A DNA stretch of 64,000 bases from Bradyrhizobium arachidis (GCF_015291705.1 NZ_CP030050.1:6572001-6636000), one strand, 5' to 3'; shown: positions 53,009-62,577, counted from the stretch's first letter. The notes: generated by a model not told the origin, from the sequence alone. Program-made: numbers and translations.

Positions 53009-54376
53009 ATGACGTACGCACAGAGCGGTCGAACGCCGACCAGCCGTCGCAACTTCGTCAAGGGACTGGGGGCCGCGGGCGCAGTCTTGCCGGCCCTGGC
53101 CGCGCTGCCGCGGTGGAGCTTTGCCGAGGATCGCGCTGCGACGTACGCCAACGCGAACATCGATTGGAAGCAGTTTGCGGGACAGACGATCACCCTGGCG
53201 GGCGCGATCCATCCCTGGTCGAATGCGATCACGCCGCTGCTGCCGGAGTTCACCAGACTCACCGGCATCAGCGTCACCATCGATTTCCAACTCGAAACCA
53301 CATATCTCGGCGCCTTACCGATCAGGCTCGCCCGCGGCAGCACAACGCCCGACGTCTTCATGTTCACGACCTATGGCCAGGGCATCTCAGGAGGATGGCT
53401 CGAGCCGCTGAACGGCTATTATTCCAACAGATCGCTGACCGATCTCGGATGGTACGACGAGAACGACCTGCTCAAGACGGCCCGGGCCTTCCCGCTGTGG
53501 TCTGACGGCGAACGGTACGCCTTCCCGATCACCTCCGAAGCGATGACCATGTTCATCAACGGGGACGCGCTGGCAGCCAAGAATCTGCCGGTTCCACAGA
53601 CGTTCGAAGAGCTGCTTGTGACTGCCAAGGCGGTCAAGTCCAGCGAGATGTCGGGGATCGCTATGCGAGCCCAAGCCGGCGGCAATTCTTCCCCGCCGGC
53701 GATGGGCTTCGTATTCTCTTACGGCGGCGCCATGGTCAAGGACAACAAGGCCGTTTTCGCAAGCTCCGAGGCGATCGCGGCCGTCGAGATGTACGGACAG
53801 CTGCTCAGCCAGGCCGGACCTGTCGGCGTCGGCAGCTACGAATGGTACCACGTGCTGGACGACTTCCTGCAGGGGCGGGCTGCACTCGCGATCGACAGCA
53901 GCAATTTCGCGACCGACATCTCCAATCCAGCCAGGAGTCGCGTCACGAAGCAGGCCCAGTTTGCGGTCTTTCCGCGTGTCCCTGGTCGCACACCCGTGCC
54001 CTTCATGTCGCACTGGCAGGCCTGCATCAATTCCAAATCACGAAACAAACGGGCGGCTTTCCTGTTCCTGATCTGGGCGACGAGCAAGGCAACCTCGCTG
54101 CAGACTGCTGCAGCGGGGCTGGCGACGACACGCGTGTCGGCATGGTCGAGCGACGGCTTCAAGAAGGCGTTCGGCTCGCAAGCCGCCGAGGCCGCGCTGA
54201 CCAACTTGCAGAATGCCGACGTCGATCGTGCCAAGGCTATTCTTTTCCATCCGCAATCGAGACCGATCCTCGACGCCTTCATGATCGGCGTCAATGAAGT
54301 GGTCAACGGTGAGAAATCGGCGAAGGATGCGATGACGGGCGCAGCCGAAAGGGCCAATGCGGCGATCCGAGGGTAG
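53009..54376 (+). CDS. Orphan Tat-exported solute-binding protein (family 1)
   Basis: The 455-residue protein begins with a twin-arginine signal (TSRRNFVKGLGAAGAVLPAL, end near AED at about residue 40), then a family 1 extracellular binding fold: LLPEFTRLTGISVTIDFQLE, PDVFMFTTYGQGISGGWLEP, RYAFPITSEAMTMFINGD and the C-terminal SRPILDAFMIGVNEVVNGEK. It resembles sugar-binding ABC proteins. No permease or ATPase gene is near, so it may feed a remote importer or serve the divergent CHASE3 kinase as a sensor. AGGAG lies just before the start. Confidence 0.88.
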   Translation: MTYAQSGRTPTSRRNFVKGLGAAGAVLPALAALPRWSFAEDRAATYANANIDWKQFAGQTITLAGAIHPWSNAITPLLPEFTRLTGISVTIDFQLETTYLGALPIRLARGSTTPDVFMFTTYGQGISGGWLEPLNGYYSNRSLTDLGWYDENDLLKTARAFPLWSDGERYAFPITSEAMTMFINGDALAAKNLPVPQTFEELLVTAKAVKSSEMSGIAMRAQAGGNSSPPAMGFVFSYGGAMVKDNKAVFASSEAIAAVEMYGQLLSQAGPVGVGSYEWYHVLDDFLQGRAALAIDSSNFATDISNPARSRVTKQAQFAVFPRVPGRTPVPFMSHWQACINSKSRNKRAAFLFLIWATSKATSLQTAAAGLATTRVSAWSSDGFKKAFGSQAAEAALTNLQNADVDRAKAILFHPQSRPILDAFMIGVNEVVNGEKSAKDAMTGAAERANAAIRG

Positions 54377-54445
54377 CGGCGAGGCGTTGTCCAATCGGAA
54401 GAGCTGGCCACGGCAGAAAAGCCGCCAACCCACCTTGTGCGGTGT

Positions 54446-55771
54446 TCATCCCTGATATTGCAGCACGTGCATGCCGGCGTTCCAGTCGGAGACGAACATC
54501 AGCCCGTCGGGCCGGACATAGGCATCACAGGTCTTGGCTGCGAGCGCGACGTTCGGGCGCGGATCGACCAGCTTCTTCGGCGTCGGCGGCACCCAGTAGG
54601 CGATCTCCTTCGGCGCGAAAGCGTCCTTGATGTCGAACACCCTGACGCCGGCATTGTTGTAGGTCGCGAAGATCGTCTCCTCGCTCTGGAACGAGCCCGG
54701 GCGGTTCTCGTGCAGATTATGCGGGCCGAAGGTGCCGTTGCTGCAGAAGTCGCGGTCGCGCGGCGTCGGCAGGGTCGCGATCGGCACCGGATTTTGGGGC
54801 GCGCGCACGTCGAGCACGAAGGTGTGGAACAAGCCCTTGGCACACTGGTCCGCATTGGCTTCGTCCGCGACGACCGCGAGCTGACGCTTCGGCAGCGGCA
54901 GTGGCGTATGCGTGCCGCCGGCAAAGGGCGGCGACCAGTTGATGTGCGACAGCAATTTGGGACCCGCGGGATCGCTGATGTCATGGATGGTGAAGCCGCC
55001 ATCGCGCCAGGCAGCATAGCCGCGATCGCCTGCCGTGATCATGTGATGCAGCGCAAAGCGCTTGCCCTTCGGCGTCGCCGGCTCGCCGGCCGCGCGGTTC
55101 ATGCCCGGCAGCCACCATTTTGCGATGATCTCCGGCTTCGTGATGGTCTTGAGATCGACGATGCACAGGATGTGGTCGGTGAAGCCGTCGAAATGCGCCG
55201 ACACATAGGCATAGCGGCCGCCCGGCCACCACAGCCGGTTGATGCCGAAGCCCGGCATTTCCAGGAACGCGATCTCGCGCATCTCGCCCGGCTTCGAGAT
55301 GTCGTGGATCGAGAGGCCGGAGCGGAATTTCTTGGCCTTGGTGATGCTGTCGGCCAGCGTGTTCTCGAAATAGCCGCGCATGTTGTCATAGGACTGCATC
55401 GCGACGATGTTGGCGCCGTTCGCAAGCAGCAACATGTCTTCCGCCACCTGGAGATGGTGGGTGCGGGTGTATTGTCCGGCGGTGAAGAAATTGACCGGCT
55501 TGAGCGCACGCGGATCGGACGCATCCAGGATGGTCACACCGTCGCTGAACATGTGCCCGACATAGACGTGCTGGCGGTTGAACATCACCTGCACGCTATC
55601 GGGCCGCCCGCCAATGTCGCTGTAGGAGATGTGCTTGATGCCCTTGCCGATGCCCTCGGGCGGGATGTCCGGCTCTGAAGCCCATGCCGGCCTCGACCAT
55701 GTGGGCAGCACGGCGGATCCGACCACGGCCGACAATTGCTGAAGGTGCCGGCGGCGCGAGAGTTGAGGCAT
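54446..55771 (-). CDS. Tat-exported LVIVD beta-propeller protein
   Basis: The 441-residue protein has a twin-arginine-type signal (LSRRRHLQQLSAVVGSAVLP, ending near ASE at about residue 32) and a repeated LVIVD-like beta-propeller: SDGVTILDASDPRALKPV, GLSIHDISKPGEMREIAF, GGFTIHDISDPAGPKLL and GVRVFDIKDAFAPKEIAY. The function of the family is unknown, though such propellers often bind metal or partner proteins in the periplasm. It starts 75 bp after the acyl-CoA synthetase stop on the same strand and is likely co-transcribed. An in-frame GTG directly behind that stop (55846) is an unlikely start. Confidence 0.85.
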   Translation of the reverse strand: MPQLSRRRHLQQLSAVVGSAVLPTWSRPAWASEPDIPPEGIGKGIKHISYSDIGGRPDSVQVMFNRQHVYVGHMFSDGVTILDASDPRALKPVNFFTAGQYTRTHHLQVAEDMLLLANGANIVAMQSYDNMRGYFENTLADSITKAKKFRSGLSIHDISKPGEMREIAFLEMPGFGINRLWWPGGRYAYVSAHFDGFTDHILCIVDLKTITKPEIIAKWWLPGMNRAAGEPATPKGKRFALHHMITAGDRGYAAWRDGGFTIHDISDPAGPKLLSHINWSPPFAGGTHTPLPLPKRQLAVVADEANADQCAKGLFHTFVLDVRAPQNPVPIATLPTPRDRDFCSNGTFGPHNLHENRPGSFQSEETIFATYNNAGVRVFDIKDAFAPKEIAYWVPPTPKKLVDPRPNVALAAKTCDAYVRPDGLMFVSDWNAGMHVLQYQG

Positions 55772-55846
55772 CGTTTTCCCCCCAATTTTTTGGGGATGAT
55801 GCGCGCTTGCGGCGAGGCGCGCAAGCCTCGCCGCGCGCGCCCTCAC

Positions 55847-57754
55847 CTAGGTATGCACCACCTCGTGCCGCATCACGAATGGGGCGAGCAGCGTGTGCAC
55901 CTCGCCGGCGACGATTTCGCGCTGGCCGGCCGGCAGCCCGGCGAGCGTCACGGTCGCGATCGAGCCGTGGCTGCCGTGCGCGCCGACCTTCACCTTGCAG
56001 TCGATGCCGCGCTCGGTGAGCGGCGTCAGCACCTTGGTGAACACGCGTTGCGCCGCGTCCCAGCGCAGCTGCGGCTTGAACACCTTGCCGACGCCGGTGA
56101 CCGGCATCGGATCGATCGGGATGACCTGCACCGGAACGGCAGCACGCTCAGGCGTGCGCTCGCGCACCCAAGTCTCGAGCTCACCCGGCTCGACGCTCGC
56201 GCCCGGCTTCAGCTGCACATAACCCACCGGAAGCTCGCCGGCATAGGCGTCGGGCTGTCCGACCACCGCGGCGAAGCCGACGGCGGGATGGCGGAACATG
56301 ATCTCCTCGATCGGCGCCGGATCGATGTTATGCCCGCCGCGGATCACGAGATCCTTGGCGCGGCCGGTGATCCAGAGATAGCCGTCGGCATCGAGCCGCC
56401 CGAGATCGCCCGAATTGACCCAGACCTCGTCGACGAAGGCGCCCTTGTTGTGCTCGTCGTTGAGATAGCCGCCGAACACGCCGGGCCCGGCCATGATGAC
56501 GACGCCGATCTCGTCGGGCTTGCAGTCGCGGATCAGGTGGCCGTCAGCATCCAGCTGCACGATGCGCACGCGCGCGTAAGGCATGGGAAGGCCGACCGAG
56601 CCGAGCCGGATCGGCCGTGACGGATAAGCGAGCGTGTGCACGCTCGAGGTCTCGGTCATGCCGTAGACCTCGACAACCGGCAGCTTGAGCTTGTCCTGGA
56701 TCGCAGAGCCCACCGCGACGGGGATCGCGGAGCCGCCGCCGGCGGCATATTTCAGGCTGGAGATGTCGGCATTGCCAGGTGGCACCCCGAGCGCTGCCGC
56801 GAGCACCGTCGGCACGCTCGACAGCGCCTCCGGCCTATAGCGCTCGACCAGCCCCCAGATGTTCTTGACCGAATTCGGATTGCGCCAGCCGCTCGGCGAC
56901 AGCACGACCAGCGAGCCGCCGCTCGACAGCATCAGCAGCACCTGCGTCAACGATCCTCCGACGTGAAACAGCGGCATGCCGAACAGCAGATTGGCGCCGG
57001 GCTTCCCCTTCAGCAGAAGATTAAGCGCCCAGGCCTGATAGACCTGGTTGGCGTGAGTGTGCCGCACCAGCTTCGGCGTGCCGGTGGTGCCGCCGGTGTG
57101 GAAATAGGCGGCGATGTCGGTGCCCGAAATCTTGCGCCCGCTGACAAGCCGGTCGGAGGGCTGCTGCTTGATCAGATCGTTGAACGCAAAGATGCCCTTG
57201 TCGGGATCGCCGCCGCCGAACACCTGCACGATCGCCTTGAGGTGCTTGAGCTGCGGGCGGATCTGCTCGACCTTCTGCCAGATGTCGGTGCCCGGCATCG
57301 GCCCGAGCGCCACGAGGACTTTGGTGTTCGCAGCTTCCAGGATTTCCGCGATCTGATGCGGCTCGAGCAGCGGATTGACGGGATTGGCGATGCCGGCCGC
57401 CTCGGCACCGAGCAGCGTCACGAAGGCATCGGGCACCAGCGGCAGCATGAAGCTGACGACGTCGTCTTTTTCGACGCCGAGCGCGTGAAACATGTTGGCC
57501 GCCTGGGTCACGCGTGCGATCAGATCGCGATACGTGACCACCACCGGCGTATCGGCCGGATCGGCATTTTGCAGGAACTGGATCGCCGCACCGTCGGGAT
57601 TGAGCGCCGCGCCGAGCCTGACGGCATCATAGGTGCTCGCGGCGGCGACGCGATCGGCATAAGGGACCTGCTCGAAAGCCCGAACCTCTGCGTCCGTGAA
57701 AAAGTCGGGGTAGTCGTCGCCGATGAATCGATCGAGCGCGTGGATGCCCGCCAT
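55847..57754 (-). CDS. Acyl-CoA synthetase (AMP-forming)
   Basis: The 635-residue enzyme has the adenylate-forming motifs: AAYFHTGGTTGTPKLVRHTH (phosphate loop), VVEVYGMTETSSVHTLAYP, SGDLGRLDADGYLWITGRAKD, LVIRGGHNIDPAPIEEIMF and a C-terminal Lys in MPVTGVGKVFKPQLR. It activates a carboxylic acid to the acyl-CoA with ATP. The chain or ring specificity cannot be read. It starts with an 85-residue lead-in (MAGIHALDRFIGDDYPDFF). Divergent from the SecD-like gene; followed by the LVIVD protein gene. Confidence 0.92.
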   Translation of the reverse strand: MAGIHALDRFIGDDYPDFFTDAEVRAFEQVPYADRVAAASTYDAVRLGAALNPDGAAIQFLQNADPADTPVVVTYRDLIARVTQAANMFHALGVEKDDVVSFMLPLVPDAFVTLLGAEAAGIANPVNPLLEPHQIAEILEAANTKVLVALGPMPGTDIWQKVEQIRPQLKHLKAIVQVFGGGDPDKGIFAFNDLIKQQPSDRLVSGRKISGTDIAAYFHTGGTTGTPKLVRHTHANQVYQAWALNLLLKGKPGANLLFGMPLFHVGGSLTQVLLMLSSGGSLVVLSPSGWRNPNSVKNIWGLVERYRPEALSSVPTVLAAALGVPPGNADISSLKYAAGGGSAIPVAVGSAIQDKLKLPVVEVYGMTETSSVHTLAYPSRPIRLGSVGLPMPYARVRIVQLDADGHLIRDCKPDEIGVVIMAGPGVFGGYLNDEHNKGAFVDEVWVNSGDLGRLDADGYLWITGRAKDLVIRGGHNIDPAPIEEIMFRHPAVGFAAVVGQPDAYAGELPVGYVQLKPGASVEPGELETWVRERTPERAAVPVQVIPIDPMPVTGVGKVFKPQLRWDAAQRVFTKVLTPLTERGIDCKVKVGAHGSHGSIATVTLAGLPAGQREIVAGEVHTLLAPFVMRHEVVHT

Positions 57755-58002
57755 GGAATTCCGTCCTCCCTCAGATGCATGTCCCCGCCCGCTGTCTTTT
57801 GACGTTTGGTTCAGGCGGAGCCTCGACCGATGGCCGGTCGAGCGCGGACAGAATGATGGATGATTTGGCGTTCGTCCATGGCTTAGCGGCTACGGTCGTA
57901 GCACTCGGGTTCACGGCGTTTGAACCTTCGCTGCCGATCGGGGCACCAAGAACAAGCATTGGATTCGTCTGTCAGCGTCCTGCCGCAAGACTCGAGGTGA
58001 TC

Positions 58003-59100
58003 ATGACCACGCCCCTGCGGGACCGCATCGCCCGGCTGTTCGCTGCGCTCGCCATGACATCGATGATCACGGCGTCGGCGATCGCCCTGCCCCGCGCGGC
58101 GCTCGCCGAGGACAGCCAGTTCGACAAGATGCGCACCAGGATCGCCGCGTTCGTCGGCGACAAGATGCAGAAGCTCGGCGGCTCGCGCATCGTCTACAAG
58201 GTCGACACCGACGGCCTGCGCGAGAGCGTGGTCACGGACTTGCGCGACGACGTCTACAAGATCCTGCGCGAGGGCAAGATCGCGTTCTCCGGCCTCGCGA
58301 TCCGCGATGGCGGGGTCGAGGCGAAGATTGCCGATGCCAAGGGCCGCGACGAGCTGAAGCGCAAGCTCGCCGCAGCCGCGGAAGGATTGCCGTCGCATGC
58401 ACTCGCCGTGACCGACGCCGGCGACGGGCTGATCAGGCTCGCGCCGACCGATGCCGCCTCCGCCGCACGGCTGCGCGAGCTGGTCGAGGATTCCGTCGCC
58501 ATGATCGAGCAGCGCCTCAAGGACGCCGACATCACGCTCGCGAGCGTCCAGCCCGACGGGACCGACCGCATCCGCATCTTCATCCCGGGAATGATGGAAC
58601 CGGAGCACGTGACCGCGATCTTCGCGACGAAGGTCAAGGTCAGCTTCCGCATGGTCGACATCTCGATGTCGGCAGAGCAGGCGCAATCGGGCACGCCGCC
58701 GGCGGGCACGGAAGTCCTGCTCGGTTTCAAGGACAAGCGCCCCTATCTGGTTGCCAAGGACAGCGCGATTGACGGCGACGACATCAGCTATGCCGGCCCG
58801 GGATTTGCCAGCGGCACGAAGGACCCGATCGCCTCGTTCCGCTTCAACGGCCGCGGCACGCGCCGCTTCGCACACGTCACCGAGGAGAACATCGGAAAGC
58901 CCTTCGCCATCGTGCTCGACGGCAAGGTGATCTCCGCCCCCGTGATCCGCGAGCCCATCACCGGCGGCTCGGGCCAGATCTCCGGCAATTTCACGCTGGA
59001 GGAAGCGAGCAGCGTCGCCATGCTGCTGCGCGCCGGCGCGCTGCCGGGGCACCTTGCCCTGGTCGGGCAGCAGGTCGTGCAGCCCGCCGCCAAGCCGTAA
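58003..59100 (+). CDS. Secreted stand-alone SecD periplasmic-domain protein
   Basis: The 365-residue protein has a cleaved-type signal peptide (MTTPLRDRIARLFAALAMTS, cleavage near LAE at about residue 36). The mature part matches the SecD periplasmic head: GGSRIVYKVDTDGLRESVVT, IMIEQRLKDADI-like helix, DRIRIFIPGMMEPEHVTAIF, then FAIVLDGKVISAPVIREPIT and GSGQISGNFTLEEASSVAML. The five C-terminal SecD membrane helices are missing: the protein ends right after LLRAGALPGHLALVGQQ, where helix 2 of SecD would begin. It should be a soluble periplasmic protein. GAGGTGATC lies directly before the ATG. Confidence 0.85.
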   Translation: MTTPLRDRIARLFAALAMTSMITASAIALPRAALAEDSQFDKMRTRIAAFVGDKMQKLGGSRIVYKVDTDGLRESVVTDLRDDVYKILREGKIAFSGLAIRDGGVEAKIADAKGRDELKRKLAAAAEGLPSHALAVTDAGDGLIRLAPTDAASAARLRELVEDSVAMIEQRLKDADITLASVQPDGTDRIRIFIPGMMEPEHVTAIFATKVKVSFRMVDISMSAEQAQSGTPPAGTEVLLGFKDKRPYLVAKDSAIDGDDISYAGPGFASGTKDPIASFRFNGRGTRRFAHVTEENIGKPFAIVLDGKVISAPVIREPITGGSGQISGNFTLEEASSVAMLLRAGALPGHLALVGQQVVQPAAKP

Positions 59101-59354
59101 CGCCAAGATCGCCTCGCGCCCGCCTCGCCGAGGCGCCCAGGATCGACCACGCCGGCGCCCGTTCCGGCTCCCGAATCACGGGCACTTCAAATACGCCCAA
59201 CCAAGGGGCAATTGCCGAAACGCCCGATCAGGCTAAAATTTGCCTCTTGCGGCAGGGCGACCGAAGGCTTCATTTCAAGCGGTCGTCATTCGATTTCGGC
59301 TATAGCTGTCGCGAATACCGACCAGGACTGAAGGCCTTACGCGGGGTTAGTACC

Positions 59355-60161
59355 ATGCCGTCCGGCAGCGCAGACATTTCGTCGATCCTCGACCGCATCC
59401 TCGACGCGGCGACGGATAACCTCAGGATCGCGAAGATCCTGGTCCAGATGGGCCTCGATCCCAACAACGTCACCTACGACGCGATCTTCAACCGGCTGCT
59501 GGAGATCTTCGTCCACAACATCACGCTCGCCAATCTGTTTGCCGCGGTCGGCGCCGGCTTCTTCGTCGCCACCCTCTTGATGCGGACGATGGTGCCCCTG
59601 CGAGTCGCCAACATGATCGGCTGCGCGTTCTTTGCCATTTTCGGTGCGCTCTCCGCCAACGTCTCGACGTTCCTGCTGTATCTGCTGCTGCTTCCGATCA
59701 ACGCCCTGCGCCTGCGGCAGATGCTCAAGCTGGTCAAGAAAGCGCGTCATGCCGCCGAAGGCGACATGTCGATCGAGTGGCTGAAGCCGTTCATGACCGA
59801 GCGCAAATATCGCCGCGGCGACACGCTGTTCAAGCTGGGCGATCCGGCCAAGGAGATGCTCCTCACCGTCACCGGCAAGTTCCTGGTCAAGGAGATTAGC
59901 GTCGAGATCGGGCCAGGCGCGCTGATGGGCGAGCTCGGCTTCCTCACGCCGGACAACCGCCGCACCGGAACGATCGAATGCATCGAGGACGGCCAGGTGC
60001 TGACGATCACCTATGACCGCCTGCTCGAGATCTATTTCCAGGACCCGCAGTTCGGCTACTATTTCCTGGTGCTGACCAGCCAGCGCCTGCTGCAGAACAT
60101 CGATCGCTTGCAGAAGCAGCTGGCCAGCGCGCGGGCGACCACCACCAACAGGATCGCCTGA
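59355..60161 (+). CDS. Membrane protein with C-terminal cyclic-nucleotide-binding domain
   Basis: The 268-residue protein has about three membrane helices in residues 55-125 and a C-terminal cNMP/Crp-type beta barrel (about residues 150-255): RKYRRGDTLFKLGDPAKEML, VEIGPGALMGELGFLTPDNR and RTGTIECIEDGQVLTITYDR. It has no DNA-binding domain, so it likely senses cAMP or cGMP at the membrane. The RTGT region replaces the usual phosphate-binding RxA motif, so ligand binding is uncertain. A longer in-frame start exists at 59247; the ATG at 59355 fits better. The cyclase at 6628 is a possible source of the ligand. Confidence 0.8.
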   Translation: MPSGSADISSILDRILDAATDNLRIAKILVQMGLDPNNVTYDAIFNRLLEIFVHNITLANLFAAVGAGFFVATLLMRTMVPLRVANMIGCAFFAIFGALSANVSTFLLYLLLLPINALRLRQMLKLVKKARHAAEGDMSIEWLKPFMTERKYRRGDTLFKLGDPAKEMLLTVTGKFLVKEISVEIGPGALMGELGFLTPDNRRTGTIECIEDGQVLTITYDRLLEIYFQDPQFGYYFLVLTSQRLLQNIDRLQKQLASARATTTNRIA

Positions 60162-60169
60162 CCCGCCGC

Positions 60170-60811
60170 TCAGCTCAGGAGCAGCGCCATGCCCGGATCG
60201 CCCTTCTCCATCGCGCGCCGGTAGGCCGGCCTCGCACTGACCCGGCCGAGATATTTGACCACGTTCGGGCAGCGCTGGAGATCATAAGGCTGGAAGTAGC
60301 GCATCGTGGTGAGCGAGAAGCCGATCATGATGTCGGCGGCGGTGAAGGCCTTGCCCGCCAGATATTCGGCATCGCGCACGCGCGCATCGACCAGATCGAA
60401 CGCGCGATCGACCCGCGCCCTGGTCGCGGCCAGCATCGGATTGTCGTCGGCAAGCTTGAGCCGGTTCAGCATCATCAGCCGGCCCATGCCGGCCTGCAGC
60501 GTGCCGTTGGCGAAGTGAAACCAGTACAGGAACTGCGCGAAGTCGGGATCGTCAGGGCGGAGCGCGAGACGGCCGTTGCCATGCTTGGCCATGATGTAAT
60601 CGACGATGGCGCCGGATTCGGCGAGCACGAGATCGCCATCATGAATGACCGGCGCCGCTCCGATCGGGTGCAGCGCCTTGTAATCAGGTGGCGCGAGCAT
60701 GGTGACGGAATCGCGGGTGTAGCGCTTCAGCTCGTAGGCAAGTTCGAGCTCCTCGCAGAGCCACACGATGCGCTCGGACTGCGACTTGCCGAGATGATGG
60801 ACGGTGAGCAT
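60170..60811 (-). CDS. Glutathione S-transferase
   Basis: The 213-residue protein has an N-terminal thioredoxin-like domain (MLTVHHLGKSQSERIVWLCE, ALHPIGAAPVIHDGDLVLAE, SGAIVDYIM) and a C-terminal helical domain (FTAADIMIGFSLTTMRYF with the N-capping Asp). The Ser of SQSERIVW is the likely catalytic residue, as in beta/zeta-like enzymes. It conjugates or reduces small electrophiles with glutathione in the cytoplasm. It is convergent with the cNMP-domain gene (8 bp between). Confidence 0.92.
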   Translation of the reverse strand: MLTVHHLGKSQSERIVWLCEELELAYELKRYTRDSVTMLAPPDYKALHPIGAAPVIHDGDLVLAESGAIVDYIMAKHGNGRLALRPDDPDFAQFLYWFHFANGTLQAGMGRLMMLNRLKLADDNPMLAATRARVDRAFDLVDARVRDAEYLAGKAFTAADIMIGFSLTTMRYFQPYDLQRCPNVVKYLGRVSARPAYRRAMEKGDPGMALLLS

Positions 60812-60865
60812 GGGGTCTTCCTGAGACTGTTGGATCAGTCGTGACGCGACATCATAGCATCACCG

Positions 60866-61033
60866 TCACCCTGAGGTGGCCGCTTCTTCAGCGGCCCTCG
60901 AAGGGCGACGGCCCGGCTCTCTCTGCGCGGCTGCAGCGGTGGCCGCTCATCCTTCGAGGCTCCCCATGGGACGCTCTGCGTCCCACGTCTCGCACCTCCA
61001 GCGACATCCGCTTCGCGGTTGCGCAGGGATGAC
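60866..61033. repeat. Palindromic repeat (CACCCTGAGG family), long copy
   Basis: A 168-bp element from CACCCTGAGGTGGCCGCTTC to GCGCAGGGATGAC, with inner CCCTCGAAGG/CCTTCGAGG arms. It is a relative of the 102-bp element inside the hlyD-like gene and is located between the GST and cytochrome b561 genes. Confidence 0.75.
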
Positions 61034-61058
61034 GGATTGAGCACACACTATGCCCGCC

Positions 61059-61610
61059 CTACCTCGCCTCGTCCGCCACCATCCGCGCTACGACGCGGTC
61101 GCGGCGGATGAAGTGGTGCCAGAGGGCGGCGACCACGTGAAGCGTGATCAGCGCGAGCAGCACATAGGCAAACAGGATGTGGCGGTCCTCATAGGCGTTC
61201 GCCGCCGTACGATCCGGCGTGGTGAATTGCGGCACGTGAAACAGGCCGAAGAAGTCCGAATAGTCCGGCGAGTGCGCGCCGGAATGCGCCCAGCCGAGCA
61301 TGATGACGACGATCACGGCGAGATAGAGCGCGCCGTGGCTGATGCGGGCGGCGAGCTTCTGCCAGGGCTGGCTGTCGGCCGGCAGTGTCGGCGTCGGGTT
61401 GATGACGCGCCAGACCAGGCGCAGCAGCGTGAGCAGCAGGATCACATAGCCGATGTCGGCATGGATCGAGCGATAGAAGAAGCGGTCCGGCCGCGCCGGG
61501 ATGTGGTTCATCCACCAGCCGAAGCCGATCATGCCGACGATGGCCAGCGCCAGGATCCAGTGCAGCCACCGGGAAACGCTGCCCCAGCCGGCATTTGTGT
61601 TTCTGATCAT
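61059..61610 (-). CDS. Cytochrome b561 family protein
   Basis: The 183-residue membrane protein has four helices and conserved haem His: SVSRWLHWILALAIVGMIGF, FYRSIHADIGYVILLLTLLR, KLAARISHGALYLAVIVVIM and LLALITLHVVAALWHHFIRR. It matches the CybB type, a dihaem ubiquinone:superoxide or electron-transfer protein of the inner membrane. The start at 61610 places the first helix properly. It is divergent from murI. Confidence 0.92.
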   Translation of the reverse strand: MIRNTNAGWGSVSRWLHWILALAIVGMIGFGWWMNHIPARPDRFFYRSIHADIGYVILLLTLLRLVWRVINPTPTLPADSQPWQKLAARISHGALYLAVIVVIMLGWAHSGAHSPDYSDFFGLFHVPQFTTPDRTAANAYEDRHILFAYVLLALITLHVVAALWHHFIRRDRVVARMVADEAR

Positions 61611-61785
61611 GTCAGCCCCCGGAATTTTGCGGATATGCCCCCGATCCGCAGTGCAATATCGCTGCCTGATAGCGGGACAATGCGGCAAACGCGAAATTGA
61701 ATCGTTCCAAATTGCCGGCGGGGCCGGCCCGCCGCAAAACCGCCCCAAAAACCGAATGGTAACCATGGCGAGCTAGGGTAAAGCT

Positions 61786-62577
61786 GTGACCAATTCCTCG
61801 ACGATCCTGGTGTTCGATTCCGGCCTTGGCGGGCTCACGGTGCTGCGTGAGGTCGTGGCCGCGCGCCCGGACGCGCATTACGTCTACGTCGCCGACGACG
61901 CCTTCTTCCCCTACGGCCACCACAGCGAGGACGAGCTCGTCGCCCGCGTCGTGCCGCTGATGGGGGAGCTGATCGGCACCCATGATCCTGACCTCGTCGT
62001 CATCGCCTGCAACACGGCGTCCACCCTGGTCCTATCGCATTTGCGCGCCGCTTATTCCCTGCCCTTCGTCGGCACCGTGCCGGCGATCAAGCCGGCCTGC
62101 GCGCAGTCGAAGACCCGCCGCGTCTCGGTGCTCGGCACCAAGGGCACCGTGAAGCGCGAATACACCAAGGCGCTGATCCGCGATTTCGCGCAAGGCTGCG
62201 AGGTGACGCTGGTCGGCTCGCCCGAACTCGCTTCGCTCGCCGAAGCCGAGCTGAGCGGTCATCCGATCAGTGACGACGCCATCCGCGCCGAGCTCGCGCC
62301 CTGCTTCGTCGGCGCGGAGGCGGGCGCGCGCACCGATACGGTCGTGCTCGCATGCACCCATTACCCGCTGTTGCTCGACCGGCTGAAGAAGCTCGCGCCC
62401 TGGCCCGTCGACTGGATCGACCCGGCCCCCGCCATTGCCCGCCGAGTCTCCGACCTTCTCGGCGCGAGCGTCAGCGGCATCGCGCAGTCCGGCGCCGAGA
62501 TGATCTTCACCTCGAACCGCGTGCATGGCCTTTCCGCAACCTTGACGCCGTTCTTCGGCGGGCGCGCGGTGGCCTGA
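61786..62577 (+). CDS. murI: Glutamate racemase
   Basis: The 263-residue enzyme has the MurI signatures: VFDSGLGGLTVLREV (Asp and Ser), the first catalytic Cys in VVIACNTASTLVL and the second in DTVVLACTHYPLLLDRL. It makes D-glutamate for peptidoglycan. The start is GTG at 61786. The gene is followed by the aldolase gene after 60 bp on the same strand. Length is typical. Confidence 0.95.
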   Translation: MTNSSTILVFDSGLGGLTVLREVVAARPDAHYVYVADDAFFPYGHHSEDELVARVVPLMGELIGTHDPDLVVIACNTASTLVLSHLRAAYSLPFVGTVPAIKPACAQSKTRRVSVLGTKGTVKREYTKALIRDFAQGCEVTLVGSPELASLAEAELSGHPISDDAIRAELAPCFVGAEAGARTDTVVLACTHYPLLLDRLKKLAPWPVDWIDPAPAIARRVSDLLGASVSGIAQSGAEMIFTSNRVHGLSATLTPFFGGRAVA

